Assembly: GCF_002161765.1 (NCBI RefSeq)
Contig: NZ_NFIN01000023.1
Span: 1 to 53,879 of the forward strand
Direction: 5' to 3'
From: Bacteroides sp. An322
GTDB lineage: Bacteria; Bacteroidota; Bacteroidia; Bacteroidales; Bacteroidaceae
Length of the DNA stretch: 53,879 nucleotides
Under the pieces are notes generated by a model. It searched no databases, was not told the DNA's origin, and saw nothing but the letters and a program-made list of their open reading frames with translations. Positions 24,826-33,761 of the stretch are shown one piece after another; within the stretch, counting starts at the first letter, position 1, and every line of letters begins with the position of its first letter. The position numbers and the translations under genes were made by a program.

Positions 24826-25089
24826 GCCGTTATGGGAGTATGCCGCTGGCGAAAAGAACAAATATAGAGGTTCTTTCCGACTGGCGGCATACAGTTTTCC
24901 CATGAATTGGTTTTCCAGCCCTTCCTTGCTTAGGCTTTTTGCCGTACTCATGTCGAAATGCAGCACAGGATAGATTTCCATTCTGTCTTCAACTTTTCGA
25001 TGGCAAGCCTTTCAGAATTCTTTCTGCCCTTCGAAATAACATTGCAGGGTATCTTACAAAGATAGGTGATTTTTTTCAGTTGTACAATA
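24826..25089 (-). pseudogene. decayed 5' fragment of an AAA-ATPase-like gene
   Basis: Read on the minus strand this is the start region of a relative of the intact gene at 10-11.6 kb. It has the same promoter flank (TATCTTTG and the GTACAATA region, about 25060-25089), then jumps straight to D-T-L-Q-C-Y-F-E-G-Q-K-E-F, a frameshift, E-K-L-K-T-E-W-type sequence, Y-P-V-L-H-F-D-M-S-T-A-K-S-L-S-K-E-G and an unrelated tail. About 185 bp that would encode the first residues and the Walker A motif are missing, and the nuclease domain is gone. The D-M-S-T-A-K segment differs from the intact copy (D-M-S-L-G-K), so this is a paralogue, not a recent duplicate. Confidence 0.75.
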
Positions 25090-25095
25090 AAACAA

Positions 25096-25123
25096 CCGCT
25101 GATTCCTTCACAGGAACCAGCGG
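25096..25123 (-). terminator. nifJ terminator
   Basis: CCGCTGATTCC and GGAACCAGCGG form an 11-bp stem with one mismatch and a TTCACA loop, 30 bp after the nifJ stop. The minus-strand sequence after it is T-rich. Confidence 0.7.
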
Positions 25124-25152
25124 CCTCACACTAATGTCAAATCAAATCCCGA

Positions 25153-28100
25153 TTATTCGGCTTTTTCATTGCTCCAATCCATAGCAGCCATACGCTTGTA
25201 TGAATCGTAACGTTTCTTAGCCATCTTTTCGCAAGCTGCGAACAAGTCGGCTGCTTCTGTCGGATATTGTTTCATTACAGAAGCGAAACGTACTTCACCC
25301 TTCAGGTAGTCTTGGAAGTTAGCCCAGTTCGGTTCTTTCGAGTCGAGTGAGAACGGATTCTTGCCTTCGTCTTCCAAAGCCGGGTTGAAGCGCCACAGAT
25401 GCCAGTAACCGCATTCAACGGCTTTAGCTTCTTCTGCCTGACTCTTGCCCATACCTGCTTTCAAACCGTGGTTGATACACGGAGCGTATGCGATAACCAA
25501 TGACGGACCAGGATATGCTTCAGCTTCGCGGATAGCCTTCAAAGTCTGAGCTTGGTCAGCACCCATTGCAATCTGAGCTACATATACATAACCGTAAGTA
25601 GTGGCAATCAGACCAAGGTCTTTCTTGCGTACACGTTTACCAGAAGCGGCAAATTTAGCGATAGCACCCAGCGGAGTAGCCTTAGAAGACTGACCGCCTG
25701 TGTTCGAGTAAACTTCGGTATCCAATACGAGGATATTCACGTCTTCGCCTGAAGCGATTACATGGTCGAGACCTCCGTAACCGATATCGTAAGAAGCACC
25801 GTCACCACCGATAATCCACTGAGAACGTTTGATGAGGTAATCTTTGAATTCGTAGATAGTAGCGCAACTCGGGCATTTGTCCTTAGCAGCTTCTACCAAC
25901 GGGATAATCTTAGCGGCTGCAGCTTTGCTTTTGTCGGCATCGTTGCGTCCGTCAATCCATTCTTGGAATGCTTCTTTATATTCAGCCGGAGTTTCTTCCG
26001 AAGCGATAGCAGCTTTCATAGCGTCTTCGATGCGGTTGCGCAGTTTCTTGTTAGCCAATTCCATACCCAAACCGAATTCGCAGAAGTCTTCGAACAAGGA
26101 GTTAGCCCATGCCGGACCCTGACCCTTTTCGTTAGTTGTGTACGGAGTAGAAGGTACAGAACCTGAGTAGATTGAAGAACATCCGGTAGCGTTAGATACC
26201 ATTTCGCGGTCGCCAAACAACTGAGAAATCAGTTTTACATACGGAGTTTCGCCACAACCTGAGCAAGCACCAGAGAACTCGAAGAGCGGAGTAGCGAACT
26301 GAGAGTTCTTCACGTTCGACTTGATGTCTACCAAGTCTTGTTTGCTCTTCACGTTTTCCGTGCAGTAAGTCCAGTTGTCTGCTTCTGCCAATTGGCTTTC
26401 CAGGTGTTTCATGGTCAGTGCCTTGCCACCCTTCTTCGGGTTGCCCGGACAAACATCGGCACAGTTACCACAGCCCAAGCAGTCGAGTACGTCAACCTGC
26501 ATACGGAAGGTCATGCCGTCGAATTGCTTGCCTACAGCCTTCAGGGTAGTGAAGTTTGCACCCTTCTGTTCTTCTGCATCGAGAACGAACGGACGGATAG
26601 CAGCGTGAGGACAAACGTATGCACACTTGTTACACTGGATACAGTTTTCAGCATTCCATTCCGGAACGAAAGCAGCCACACCACGTTTTTCGTATTTGGC
26701 TGTTCCCTGATACCAAGTACCGTCTTCGATGCCCTTGAATGCAGATACCGGCAACAAGTCGCCGTCTTGTGCATTAATCGGACGAACAACTTCGTTGATG
26801 AATGCCGGGTCGTTGTTAGCGGCAGCCGGTTCAACTTCTAAGTTAGCCCATGCCGGGTCGATAGTCAATTGTTTGTATTCACCGCCACGGTCAACAGCTG
26901 CATAGTTCTTGTTGACAACGTCTTCACCCTTCTTACCGTAAGACTTCACGATGAATTTCTTCATTTGTTCTACAGCCAAGTCTACAGGGATAACGCCTGT
27001 GATACGGAAGAATGCAGACTGAAGGATGGTATTGGTACGGTTGCCCAATCCGATTTCCTGTGCAATCTGGGTTGCGTTGATATAGTAAACGGTGATGTTG
27101 TTTTCAGCAAAGTATTTCTTTACTTTGTTCGGCAAGTTCTTAGCCAGTTCTTCGCCTTCCCAAATGGTGTTCAGCAAGAAGGTTCCGTTCTTGCGCAGAC
27201 CGCGGGTCACGTCATACATGTGCAGGTAAGCCTGAACGTGGCAAGCTACGAAGTTCGGGGTAGTTACCAGGTAAGTAGAGTGAATCGGGTGGTCGCCGAA
27301 ACGCAGGTGAGAGCAGGTGAAACCTCCCGACTTCTTCGAGTCGTAAGAGAAGTAAGCCTGGCAATACTTGTCGGTATTGTCACCGATAATCTTTACAGAG
27401 TTCTTGTTGGCACCTACCGTACCGTCTGCACCCAAACCGTAGAATTTAGCTTCGAATACGCCTTCTGCACCGAGAGCGATTTCTTCTTTCTGAGGCAGAG
27501 AAGTAAAGGTAACGTCATCCACAATACCGATAGTGAAGTGGTCTTTCGGCATCGGGAGTTCCAGATTTTCGTATACCGACAAGATTTGAGCCGGAGTAGT
27601 GTCTTTTGAACCCAGACCGTAGCGTCCGCCTACGATAAGCGGGGCATTTTCCTGTCCGTAGAATACGTCCTTGATGTCCAGATACAACGGTTCGCCGTTT
27701 GAGCCCGGTTCTTTGGTACGGTCGAGCACAGCGATACGTTTCACCGTCTTAGGCATCTTTGCCAGGAAGTGTTTAGCCGAGAACGGACGATACAAGTGAA
27801 CGGCAATCATACCTACCTTCTTGCCTTGAGCGGTCAGGTAGTCGATAGCTTCACGTGTAGCTTCTGTTACCGAACCCATGGCGATGATGATGTTTTCTGC
27901 ATCTTCAGCACCATAGTAATCGAACAGGCCGTAGTTACGTCCCGTAATCTTGTTGATTTCGTTCATGTATTCTTCTACGATAGCCGGAACAGCTTCATAG
28001 TAAGGATTGCATGATTCTCTGTGTTGGAAGAAGTGGTCGGGGTTCTCAGCCATACCGCGTGCCACCGGTTTGTTCGGAGTCAGCGCACGGTTGCGGAATT

Positions 28101-28722
28101 CGGCCAAAGCTTCACGGTCGATAAGCGGAGCAAGGTCTTCGTTGTCCAGCTTTTCAATCTTCTGGATTTCGTGAGAAGTACGGAAACCGTCGAAGAAGTT
28201 AACGAACGGAACACGTGCTTTGATAGTAGCCAAGTGAGCTACACCTGCCAAGTCCATTACTTCCTGTACAGAACCTTCGCACAACATAGCGAAACCGGTC
28301 TGACGGGTAGACATCACATCTTGGTGGTCGCCGAAGATACACAGAGCGTGAGAAGCCAATGTACGTGCCGATACATGGAATACGCAAGGCAACAATTCAC
28401 CTGCGATTTTGTACATGTTCGGGATCATCAGCAACAGACCCTGAGATGCAGTATAAGTAGTAGTCAATGCACCAGCCTGAAGTGAGCCGTGTACTGCACC
28501 TGCAGCACCGCCTTCAGATTGCATTTCTTGAACCAAAACTGTTTCGCCGAAGATGTTTTTACGACCTGCGGCAGCCCATTCGTCTACGTGTTCAGCCATA
28601 GTAGACGACGGAGTGATAGGGTAGATAGCAGCTACTTCTGTAAACATATACGAGATATGAGCAGCAGCTTCGTTACCATCACACGTGATGAATTTTTTTT
28701 GTTTAGTCATACAATTACTCAT
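25153..28722 (-). CDS. nifJ: pyruvate:ferredoxin (flavodoxin) oxidoreductase
   Basis: A single-chain 1,189-residue enzyme that turns pyruvate and CoA into acetyl-CoA, CO2 and reduced ferredoxin, central to anaerobic metabolism in Bacteroides. The N-terminal domain has Y-P-I-T-P-S-S-T-M-A-E near residue 35. Two 4Fe-4S clusters are in the ferredoxin domain: C-I-Q-C-N-K-C-A-Y-V-C-P near 690 and C-L-G-C-G-N-C-A-D-V-C-P near 750. The C-terminal thiamine-binding domain has C-S-G-C-G-E-T-P-Y near 817 and G-G-D-G-A-S-Y-D-I-G near 965. Length is normal. Codon use is highly biased, as in strongly expressed genes. The ATG at 28710 is an alternative start. Confidence 0.98.
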   Translation of the reverse strand: MSNCMTKQKKFITCDGNEAAAHISYMFTEVAAIYPITPSSTMAEHVDEWAAAGRKNIFGETVLVQEMQSEGGAAGAVHGSLQAGALTTTYTASQGLLLMIPNMYKIAGELLPCVFHVSARTLASHALCIFGDHQDVMSTRQTGFAMLCEGSVQEVMDLAGVAHLATIKARVPFVNFFDGFRTSHEIQKIEKLDNEDLAPLIDREALAEFRNRALTPNKPVARGMAENPDHFFQHRESCNPYYEAVPAIVEEYMNEINKITGRNYGLFDYYGAEDAENIIIAMGSVTEATREAIDYLTAQGKKVGMIAVHLYRPFSAKHFLAKMPKTVKRIAVLDRTKEPGSNGEPLYLDIKDVFYGQENAPLIVGGRYGLGSKDTTPAQILSVYENLELPMPKDHFTIGIVDDVTFTSLPQKEEIALGAEGVFEAKFYGLGADGTVGANKNSVKIIGDNTDKYCQAYFSYDSKKSGGFTCSHLRFGDHPIHSTYLVTTPNFVACHVQAYLHMYDVTRGLRKNGTFLLNTIWEGEELAKNLPNKVKKYFAENNITVYYINATQIAQEIGLGNRTNTILQSAFFRITGVIPVDLAVEQMKKFIVKSYGKKGEDVVNKNYAAVDRGGEYKQLTIDPAWANLEVEPAAANNDPAFINEVVRPINAQDGDLLPVSAFKGIEDGTWYQGTAKYEKRGVAAFVPEWNAENCIQCNKCAYVCPHAAIRPFVLDAEEQKGANFTTLKAVGKQFDGMTFRMQVDVLDCLGCGNCADVCPGNPKKGGKALTMKHLESQLAEADNWTYCTENVKSKQDLVDIKSNVKNSQFATPLFEFSGACSGCGETPYVKLISQLFGDREMVSNATGCSSIYSGSVPSTPYTTNEKGQGPAWANSLFEDFCEFGLGMELANKKLRNRIEDAMKAAIASEETPAEYKEAFQEWIDGRNDADKSKAAAAKIIPLVEAAKDKCPSCATIYEFKDYLIKRSQWIIGGDGASYDIGYGGLDHVIASGEDVNILVLDTEVYSNTGGQSSKATPLGAIAKFAASGKRVRKKDLGLIATTYGYVYVAQIAMGADQAQTLKAIREAEAYPGPSLVIAYAPCINHGLKAGMGKSQAEEAKAVECGYWHLWRFNPALEDEGKNPFSLDSKEPNWANFQDYLKGEVRFASVMKQYPTEAADLFAACEKMAKKRYDSYKRMAAMDWSNEKAE

Positions 28723-28753
28723 TATATTAGGTAATAAAATATCGTTTCCTTAT

Positions 28754-29932
28754 TTAATACAAAAATCCGAACAGCCACAATGGAATTTGGTTTCCATGTC
28801 CTAATTCAGTCCGGTGTAAGGCGTAATAAACTTCCGGATTGCTTTTTATTTTATATCCTTCGTTGCAAATACGGAAGTTCAAATGCCCATCGACTAAAAA
28901 GGATGTGCCTTTTTCTCCTTTGTTCACTTTATGGTCTTTCCATAAAGAATTGACGAAAAATGTTTCCAATACATCTTGTTCTTCCACTTTTACCGGATAG
29001 ATGCTATACATCAGGTTGGTGTTGTGCATCATGATTTTCGCTGGCTTTTTAGGGAATACTTCTCCTTTGGGATATACCATATTTATCAAGCGTGCATCGG
29101 CAAGATATTTGATGTAATTCATAACCGTAGCACGTGAAGTCTGTATATCAGAAGCCAATTGGCTGATGTTGGGTGCAACAGGTCCGTCAACTGCCAACAA
29201 ATATAATAATTTTTTTATTTTCGAGAGATATTTCAGCTCAATTTGTTTAATCAAAAGAATATCTACTTCAATCATCATGTTCATGGTCTTCAGCAAGTTT
29301 TCCGAAAAATTGCGTTTTTCGAGGAAGAAAGGATAAAAGCCATGATGGATGTAGTCTTGAAGGTAATTGAGCGGATTAATGTGCGGGAGGATGGTCTTCG
29401 CAATATGTTCGTGGTTCGTTAAGATTTCATCCAAGGTGTAAGGAGAAAAGTGATTTCCTGTCTGGAGATTCAGGAACTCACGGAAAGAGAAACCGCGTAA
29501 GTTATACGATTGTACAATGCCGTTCAGTTCTGGATTTTCATCTTTCAGACGCATAACCGACGAACCGGTGAAAACAATTTTCAAATTGGGATAACGTTCA
29601 TAGCACGTGCGGAGGTCATGGCTCCAGTTCGGCAATTTGAAGACTTGGTCAATTAGCAGCACTTTTCCGCCTCGTTTGACGAATTCACCGGCGAAATCAA
29701 CCAAACTATATTGAGAGAAATAGAAATTATTCATGTTCACAAACAAACATGAACGGTCATAACCGAATTTTTCTTTTGCATATTGCAGAAGAAAAGTGGT
29801 TTTTCCTACACCGCGTGTGCCTTTGATTCCGATAAGGCGGTTGCTCCAGTCTATTTCATCCATCAAGTCACGGCGCACAGGTGCATCTGTGTGTTCGACC
29901 AAGTAATTATGTGTTCTGTAAAATGCTTCCAT
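28754..29932 (-). CDS. AAA-family ATPase (AAA_14/DUF4143-like)
   Basis: The 392-residue protein has a P-loop G-T-R-G-V-G-K-T-T near residue 39, a Walker B-like K-V-L-L-I-D-Q-V near 90 and the sensor segment V-F-T-G-S-S-V-M-R-L near 124. The C-terminal part holds a winged helix (T-S-R-A-T-V-M-N-Y-I near 268) and a DUF4143-type end. This family of stand-alone ATPases is common in Bacteroidales and its role is not established. The Walker B has Q after D where E is usual, so ATP hydrolysis may be weak. It is 31 bp upstream of nifJ on the same strand. Confidence 0.88.
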   Translation of the reverse strand: MEAFYRTHNYLVEHTDAPVRRDLMDEIDWSNRLIGIKGTRGVGKTTFLLQYAKEKFGYDRSCLFVNMNNFYFSQYSLVDFAGEFVKRGGKVLLIDQVFKLPNWSHDLRTCYERYPNLKIVFTGSSVMRLKDENPELNGIVQSYNLRGFSFREFLNLQTGNHFSPYTLDEILTNHEHIAKTILPHINPLNYLQDYIHHGFYPFFLEKRNFSENLLKTMNMMIEVDILLIKQIELKYLSKIKKLLYLLAVDGPVAPNISQLASDIQTSRATVMNYIKYLADARLINMVYPKGEVFPKKPAKIMMHNTNLMYSIYPVKVEEQDVLETFFVNSLWKDHKVNKGEKGTSFLVDGHLNFRICNEGYKIKSNPEVYYALHRTELGHGNQIPLWLFGFLY

Positions 29933-30158
29933 GAATTTCGATTTCTTCGGTGCAAATATACTAATAGTTCATTAATTTGCAAACTGGAGTTATCAAAATA
30001 TTATTTTTTCTTGTAACTTTGTGTGGAGATTGTCAAATGCAGAGACGCAAAAACGCAAAGTTTTTATTTTAAGAAGACAGAGAATGCGAATAGGGAATGC
30101 GAAAAAGACTTTGCGGCCTCTTTTTTAAAAGTTCTTTGTGTTTTAATCACGATAATGT

Positions 30159-31325
30159 ATGAAGAGAACAATTTACTATTTCAATCCGGAGAACGATATG
30201 GCATTAGCCAATTTTACTCCTTATTACAAAGCTCCAGCTGAGATTGTGCGCATGGCAAACGATTTGGCTGCATTGCCTGCTTGGTATGCGCCGAAAGGAA
30301 GTACAATTAAAGTAGAACAGGATACGGATATTCCGTGTTGGACCGACTTGTGTCGGGGGGAGATTCCTTTCCCGGATGTGGAATGGACTGTACATTGGAT
30401 GCCTGGCGTTTATGTTCCGTGGGGGTGGAATCCGGCATTTATTCATACATTGGTTCAAGCAGGAATAAAAGCGTCTTCTTTCCCCTCTGCGGAAGCGATG
30501 GCTGAGTTAAGACGTTTATCGGGAAGGATGAGCGGCATTGAGGTCTTGAGAAGTTTTGCAGGTATGAAAAGAATATGTGGTGAAGCATGTATTTGCCGTA
30601 GTTTGGAAGAGGTCAAGACGCAACTGGAACTATGGGGAAGATGTGTTTTGAAAGCTCCGTGGTCGGGGAGTGGGAGAGGATTGGTTTTCGTAAACCGGAC
30701 AACGTGGACGGATTCAGTTGTAGGATGGACGTCACGTGTTTTTCGTGTTCAAGGAGGCGTAATGGCAGAGCCTATATATAATAAGGTGTGTGATTTTGCT
30801 ATGGAGTTTCATGCAGAAGAGGGCGGAAATGTCAGTTTTGTAGGTTATTCTCTTTTTGAAACAGATGTTTTTGGTAATTATAAATCGAATCTTCTTCTTT
30901 CTGATGTGCGGATAGAGCAACGGATTTGCAGCTATGTCCCGCTTGAAATCTTGCATGAAATCCGCCGGCATTTACTTGAGTTTTTACCCCAATGGCTAGG
31001 GGGACATTACATTGGATATTTAGGTGTGGATATGATGGTTTGTCGGGAGTCGGATTATTGCATTCAGCCGTGTGTGGAAGTAAATTTGCGGATGAATATG
31101 GGAGTGCTTTCCCGTATTTTTTTCGACCGTTATGTGCATCCTGTTTCGGAAGGCCGTTTTTGTGTCGAACATTATTCTGTATCTGATGAGGCTTTATTGT
31201 TTCATCGGAAAATGCGGGAAGCGAATCCGGTCATGTTAAAAGACGGAAAATTAACAAACGGTTATTTATCGCTTACGCCTGTGCGGGAAAATACCCGTTA
31301 TCAAGTGTATGTGCTGATTGAATAA
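30159..31325 (+). CDS. conserved Bacteroidales ATP-grasp-like protein
   Basis: A 388-residue cytoplasmic protein that begins I-Y-Y-F-N-P-E-N-D-M-A-L-A. The C-terminal two thirds look like an ATP-grasp fold: V-L-K-A-P-W-S-G-S-G-R-G-L near residue 167 would be the nucleotide-binding loop with its lysine, and C-V-E-V-N-L-R-M-N-M-G near 311 would hold the metal-binding glutamate and asparagine. ATP-grasp enzymes join carboxylates to amines or thiols, so a ligase is likely, but the substrate is unknown. It stands alone, divergent from the ATPase gene with a gap of 226 bp that shows only a weak A/T-rich promoter. Confidence 0.7.
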   Translation: MKRTIYYFNPENDMALANFTPYYKAPAEIVRMANDLAALPAWYAPKGSTIKVEQDTDIPCWTDLCRGEIPFPDVEWTVHWMPGVYVPWGWNPAFIHTLVQAGIKASSFPSAEAMAELRRLSGRMSGIEVLRSFAGMKRICGEACICRSLEEVKTQLELWGRCVLKAPWSGSGRGLVFVNRTTWTDSVVGWTSRVFRVQGGVMAEPIYNKVCDFAMEFHAEEGGNVSFVGYSLFETDVFGNYKSNLLLSDVRIEQRICSYVPLEILHEIRRHLLEFLPQWLGGHYIGYLGVDMMVCRESDYCIQPCVEVNLRMNMGVLSRIFFDRYVHPVSEGRFCVEHYSVSDEALLFHRKMREANPVMLKDGKLTNGYLSLTPVRENTRYQVYVLIE

Positions 31326-31440
31326 TGATGTTGTAATTGCATCTAGATGAAATTGCAGTTTTAGCCTAATGAAATTGCATTTTTATCTGGATGAGATTCT
31401 GATTTAAGCCGTATGCATTAATTGATGCAAGCTGAAAGGA

Positions 31441-31496
31441 AAAAAGAGGCTGTATCAAAATAAAAATTCACTTTCATTTTGATGCAGCCTCTTTTT
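31441..31496. terminator. strong bidirectional terminator
   Basis: AAAAAGAGGCTGTATCAAAA pairs with its inverted copy TTTTGATGCAGCCTCTTTTT with one mismatch. A/T-runs flank both sides, so it can end both the plus-strand gene at 31325 and the minus-strand operon at 31518. Confidence 0.9.
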
Positions 31497-31517
31497 CTAA
31501 TTTTCTATTATGAATCT

Positions 31518-33653
31518 TTAGAAATATAAGTAGCGTTGGTCGGTAACCTTTGCTTTTTCACGCAATTCGTAAATGCATTGGTCTGCATAGCGCGGAGCCA
31601 TGGAAGAAAGGCTTGTTTCTTCTTTCTTTGCATCAAATTCTTCGGTACCGTTGTCTTTTGCGTATGCCTGAATCATGTAAACACCTGCATTGCCTTTGAT
31701 AGGAGCTGATATTTTGTTTACTTCAGCCTTAGAAGCGTATGCGCTGATAGCCGGTTCGCTGGCATGAGTAACCGAAATATAAGCCGGAGCACCGAATGTT
31801 ACGTGTTTTACGCTATCGCTGACTGCATCATTCATGCCCTTTACTTGGTCTAAGCTGTTAAATCCTTGCATTTGGCTCATCAGTTGTTCAGCTTTCTTAT
31901 CACGGATGATTTCTGCTTTCAAAACATTGGCTACTTTGTTGATGTTGACATAACCTTTTTTGTTGATTGCTTCCAGCCCTACTACCATCATGTGGTCATT
32001 TTCTCCACATTCGTAGAGAGGGGAAACTTCACCTTCTTTAGCATCGAAAATCCATCTTAATGCGTCTTGTGTAGAACGTATACCGCCTACATAATGTTCA
32101 TCGCTACGGAAATCGCTGCGCGGAATTACGGTATAGCCTGCTTCTTCTGCATTTTTCTTCATGTCTTCCAGTGTTGTATTTTGAGCAACGAATTGGCTGA
32201 ACTTGTTATATGCATCGCTATAAGTTTCTTTGCTGAATTCAATCGGCAATTTGATAATAGCTACCTGATATTTAGGTTTCATTGCTTTTTTGTTCATCAC
32301 TTGAAGAATCAAGTTCACTTGTCCCAATTGCAGGTTCTTCAGTTCGTTAACAGGCTGGTTGATGAGAGTTTTGATGTAAGTGGTGTTTTCTGCATCAAGT
32401 GCTGCACCTTCCCAGCTTCTAGCGTCTACCCATGCAGCTTCTCCGGTTTGTCCGTATGCTTTAGCTATTTCTGCAAAATCTGCACCTCCTTTGATAGCAT
32501 CGAAAATACTGTCTGCAAGAGCGATTCTCTTATCTTCGGTATCTGCCATTACTTGAATTTGGCGGAACTGGATAGAATCGGGAGCTGTTGCTTTGGCAAG
32601 AATTTTGAATGCATTGTATGAATCATCGCTTTGGTTGTAGTAAGGTCCATATACTTCATTGATAGAAGTAGAATCCAAACGGGCTACAACATCTTGTGGC
32701 AATGATGTCTTGTTGATAGCAAAATCGGCATAATTGACAGCCGAGCCGGTTGAACGGATGAATGCAGCATAATCACTGGTGGTCTTATCCAATTGGTTGC
32801 TGTATTCCGTTGCTTCTTGCAAAACGGCAGCACGGTCTGCATCAGACGGAACCACATGTACATCAATGAATTGGATGTCACGTGTTTCTACGGGTTGTTT
32901 ATAAGATTCTTTCCGTTCGTTGTATAAATCTTTGATTTCGCTATCCGATACGGTAATGGTCGAATCGCTGATGCTGGCATAAGGAACTCCAGCCAAGAGC
33001 AAGTCTGATTGTGCCGTACGGCCTTTGAATGCATCTTCTGCAGCGACAGGATTTGAAATCAATGATTTAGCTATTAGGTTTTGGTATTTGGAAGCCAAGG
33101 TTGATTCTTTCAGTGTCTTTTCTACAAATTTCCAGAAATTACCCATTTTTTGGTAATATTCTACATATTGCGCAGGCATCTGTGAAGAACTCAGGTTTGC
33201 ATATTCCACCAAGAACTTTTTCAGCATATCCTTATCGAACGCACCGGTTTGCGGATTGCGGAACGGAGTCTGCATCAGCAACGGGTTTGTACCTTCGTCG
33301 ATAATGGCTTGAAGTTCTTTATCTGTTACTTTCAAACCTAATTTTTCGGCTTCATTTGCTATCAGCTGGTTGGTGACATAGGTGTTCCATACCTGATCTT
33401 TAATTCTATTCAGGTCGTCTTCACCCAATGAATTCAGACCGTTTGTCAGTTTGATGACTTCGCTGAATTCATCTACCATTTGCTGATACTCTTGTGCGGA
33501 GAGCTTTTCTCCGTTTACTTCTCCCACGTCTTGTCTACCTTGGTGCGGTTGGAGTACTTTCCAAGCGTCACCTGCTATAAAAGCAAAAAGGGCAAGACCG
33601 ATAACAATGACCAAAAGTGGTCCTTTGCTTCTGATTGATTGTAAAGTTGCCAT
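31518..33653 (-). CDS. PpiD/SurA-like periplasmic peptidyl-prolyl isomerase
   Basis: The 711-residue protein has a single N-terminal membrane anchor (residues 13-30, L-L-V-I-V-I-G-L-A-L-F-A-F-I-A-G) and then a SurA_N/PpiD chaperone region (about 35-240, with E-K-L-S-A-Q-E-Y-Q-Q and L-G-L-K-V-T-D-K-E-L). Parvulin-type regions follow near 350-450 (I-Q-F-R-Q-I-Q-V and G-A-D-F-A-E-I-A-K-A-Y) and near 500-560. It should help fold outer-membrane proteins in the periplasm. It is the last gene of the coaX-lptC-CorC operon, about 108 bp after the transporter gene. The isomerase active site seems degenerate, which is common in PpiD. Confidence 0.9.
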   Translation of the reverse strand: MATLQSIRSKGPLLVIVIGLALFAFIAGDAWKVLQPHQGRQDVGEVNGEKLSAQEYQQMVDEFSEVIKLTNGLNSLGEDDLNRIKDQVWNTYVTNQLIANEAEKLGLKVTDKELQAIIDEGTNPLLMQTPFRNPQTGAFDKDMLKKFLVEYANLSSSQMPAQYVEYYQKMGNFWKFVEKTLKESTLASKYQNLIAKSLISNPVAAEDAFKGRTAQSDLLLAGVPYASISDSTITVSDSEIKDLYNERKESYKQPVETRDIQFIDVHVVPSDADRAAVLQEATEYSNQLDKTTSDYAAFIRSTGSAVNYADFAINKTSLPQDVVARLDSTSINEVYGPYYNQSDDSYNAFKILAKATAPDSIQFRQIQVMADTEDKRIALADSIFDAIKGGADFAEIAKAYGQTGEAAWVDARSWEGAALDAENTTYIKTLINQPVNELKNLQLGQVNLILQVMNKKAMKPKYQVAIIKLPIEFSKETYSDAYNKFSQFVAQNTTLEDMKKNAEEAGYTVIPRSDFRSDEHYVGGIRSTQDALRWIFDAKEGEVSPLYECGENDHMMVVGLEAINKKGYVNINKVANVLKAEIIRDKKAEQLMSQMQGFNSLDQVKGMNDAVSDSVKHVTFGAPAYISVTHASEPAISAYASKAEVNKISAPIKGNAGVYMIQAYAKDNGTEEFDAKKEETSLSSMAPRYADQCIYELREKAKVTDQRYLYF

Positions 33654-33761
33654 TCTTTAATGTTATTATTTTGTTTATTGTTTTTCTTTTAGCGCACGAA
33701 GATACAAAAAATGTGCTTAGCCGTGTTGTTTTTCAGCAAAAAAATGATGTTTTCCTTGTGT

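Noticed and set aside
26338..28485. Several plus-strand open frames of 130-250 codons opposite nifJ
   Set aside because: These are mirror frames caused by the strong codon bias of nifJ; the residues are rich in C, R, F and V without recognisable domains.
30023..30158. Possible structured RNA with AGACGCAAA and TTTGCGGCCTCT stretches
   Set aside because: The complementarity is short and broken; it does not fold as a clear hairpin or known riboswitch.
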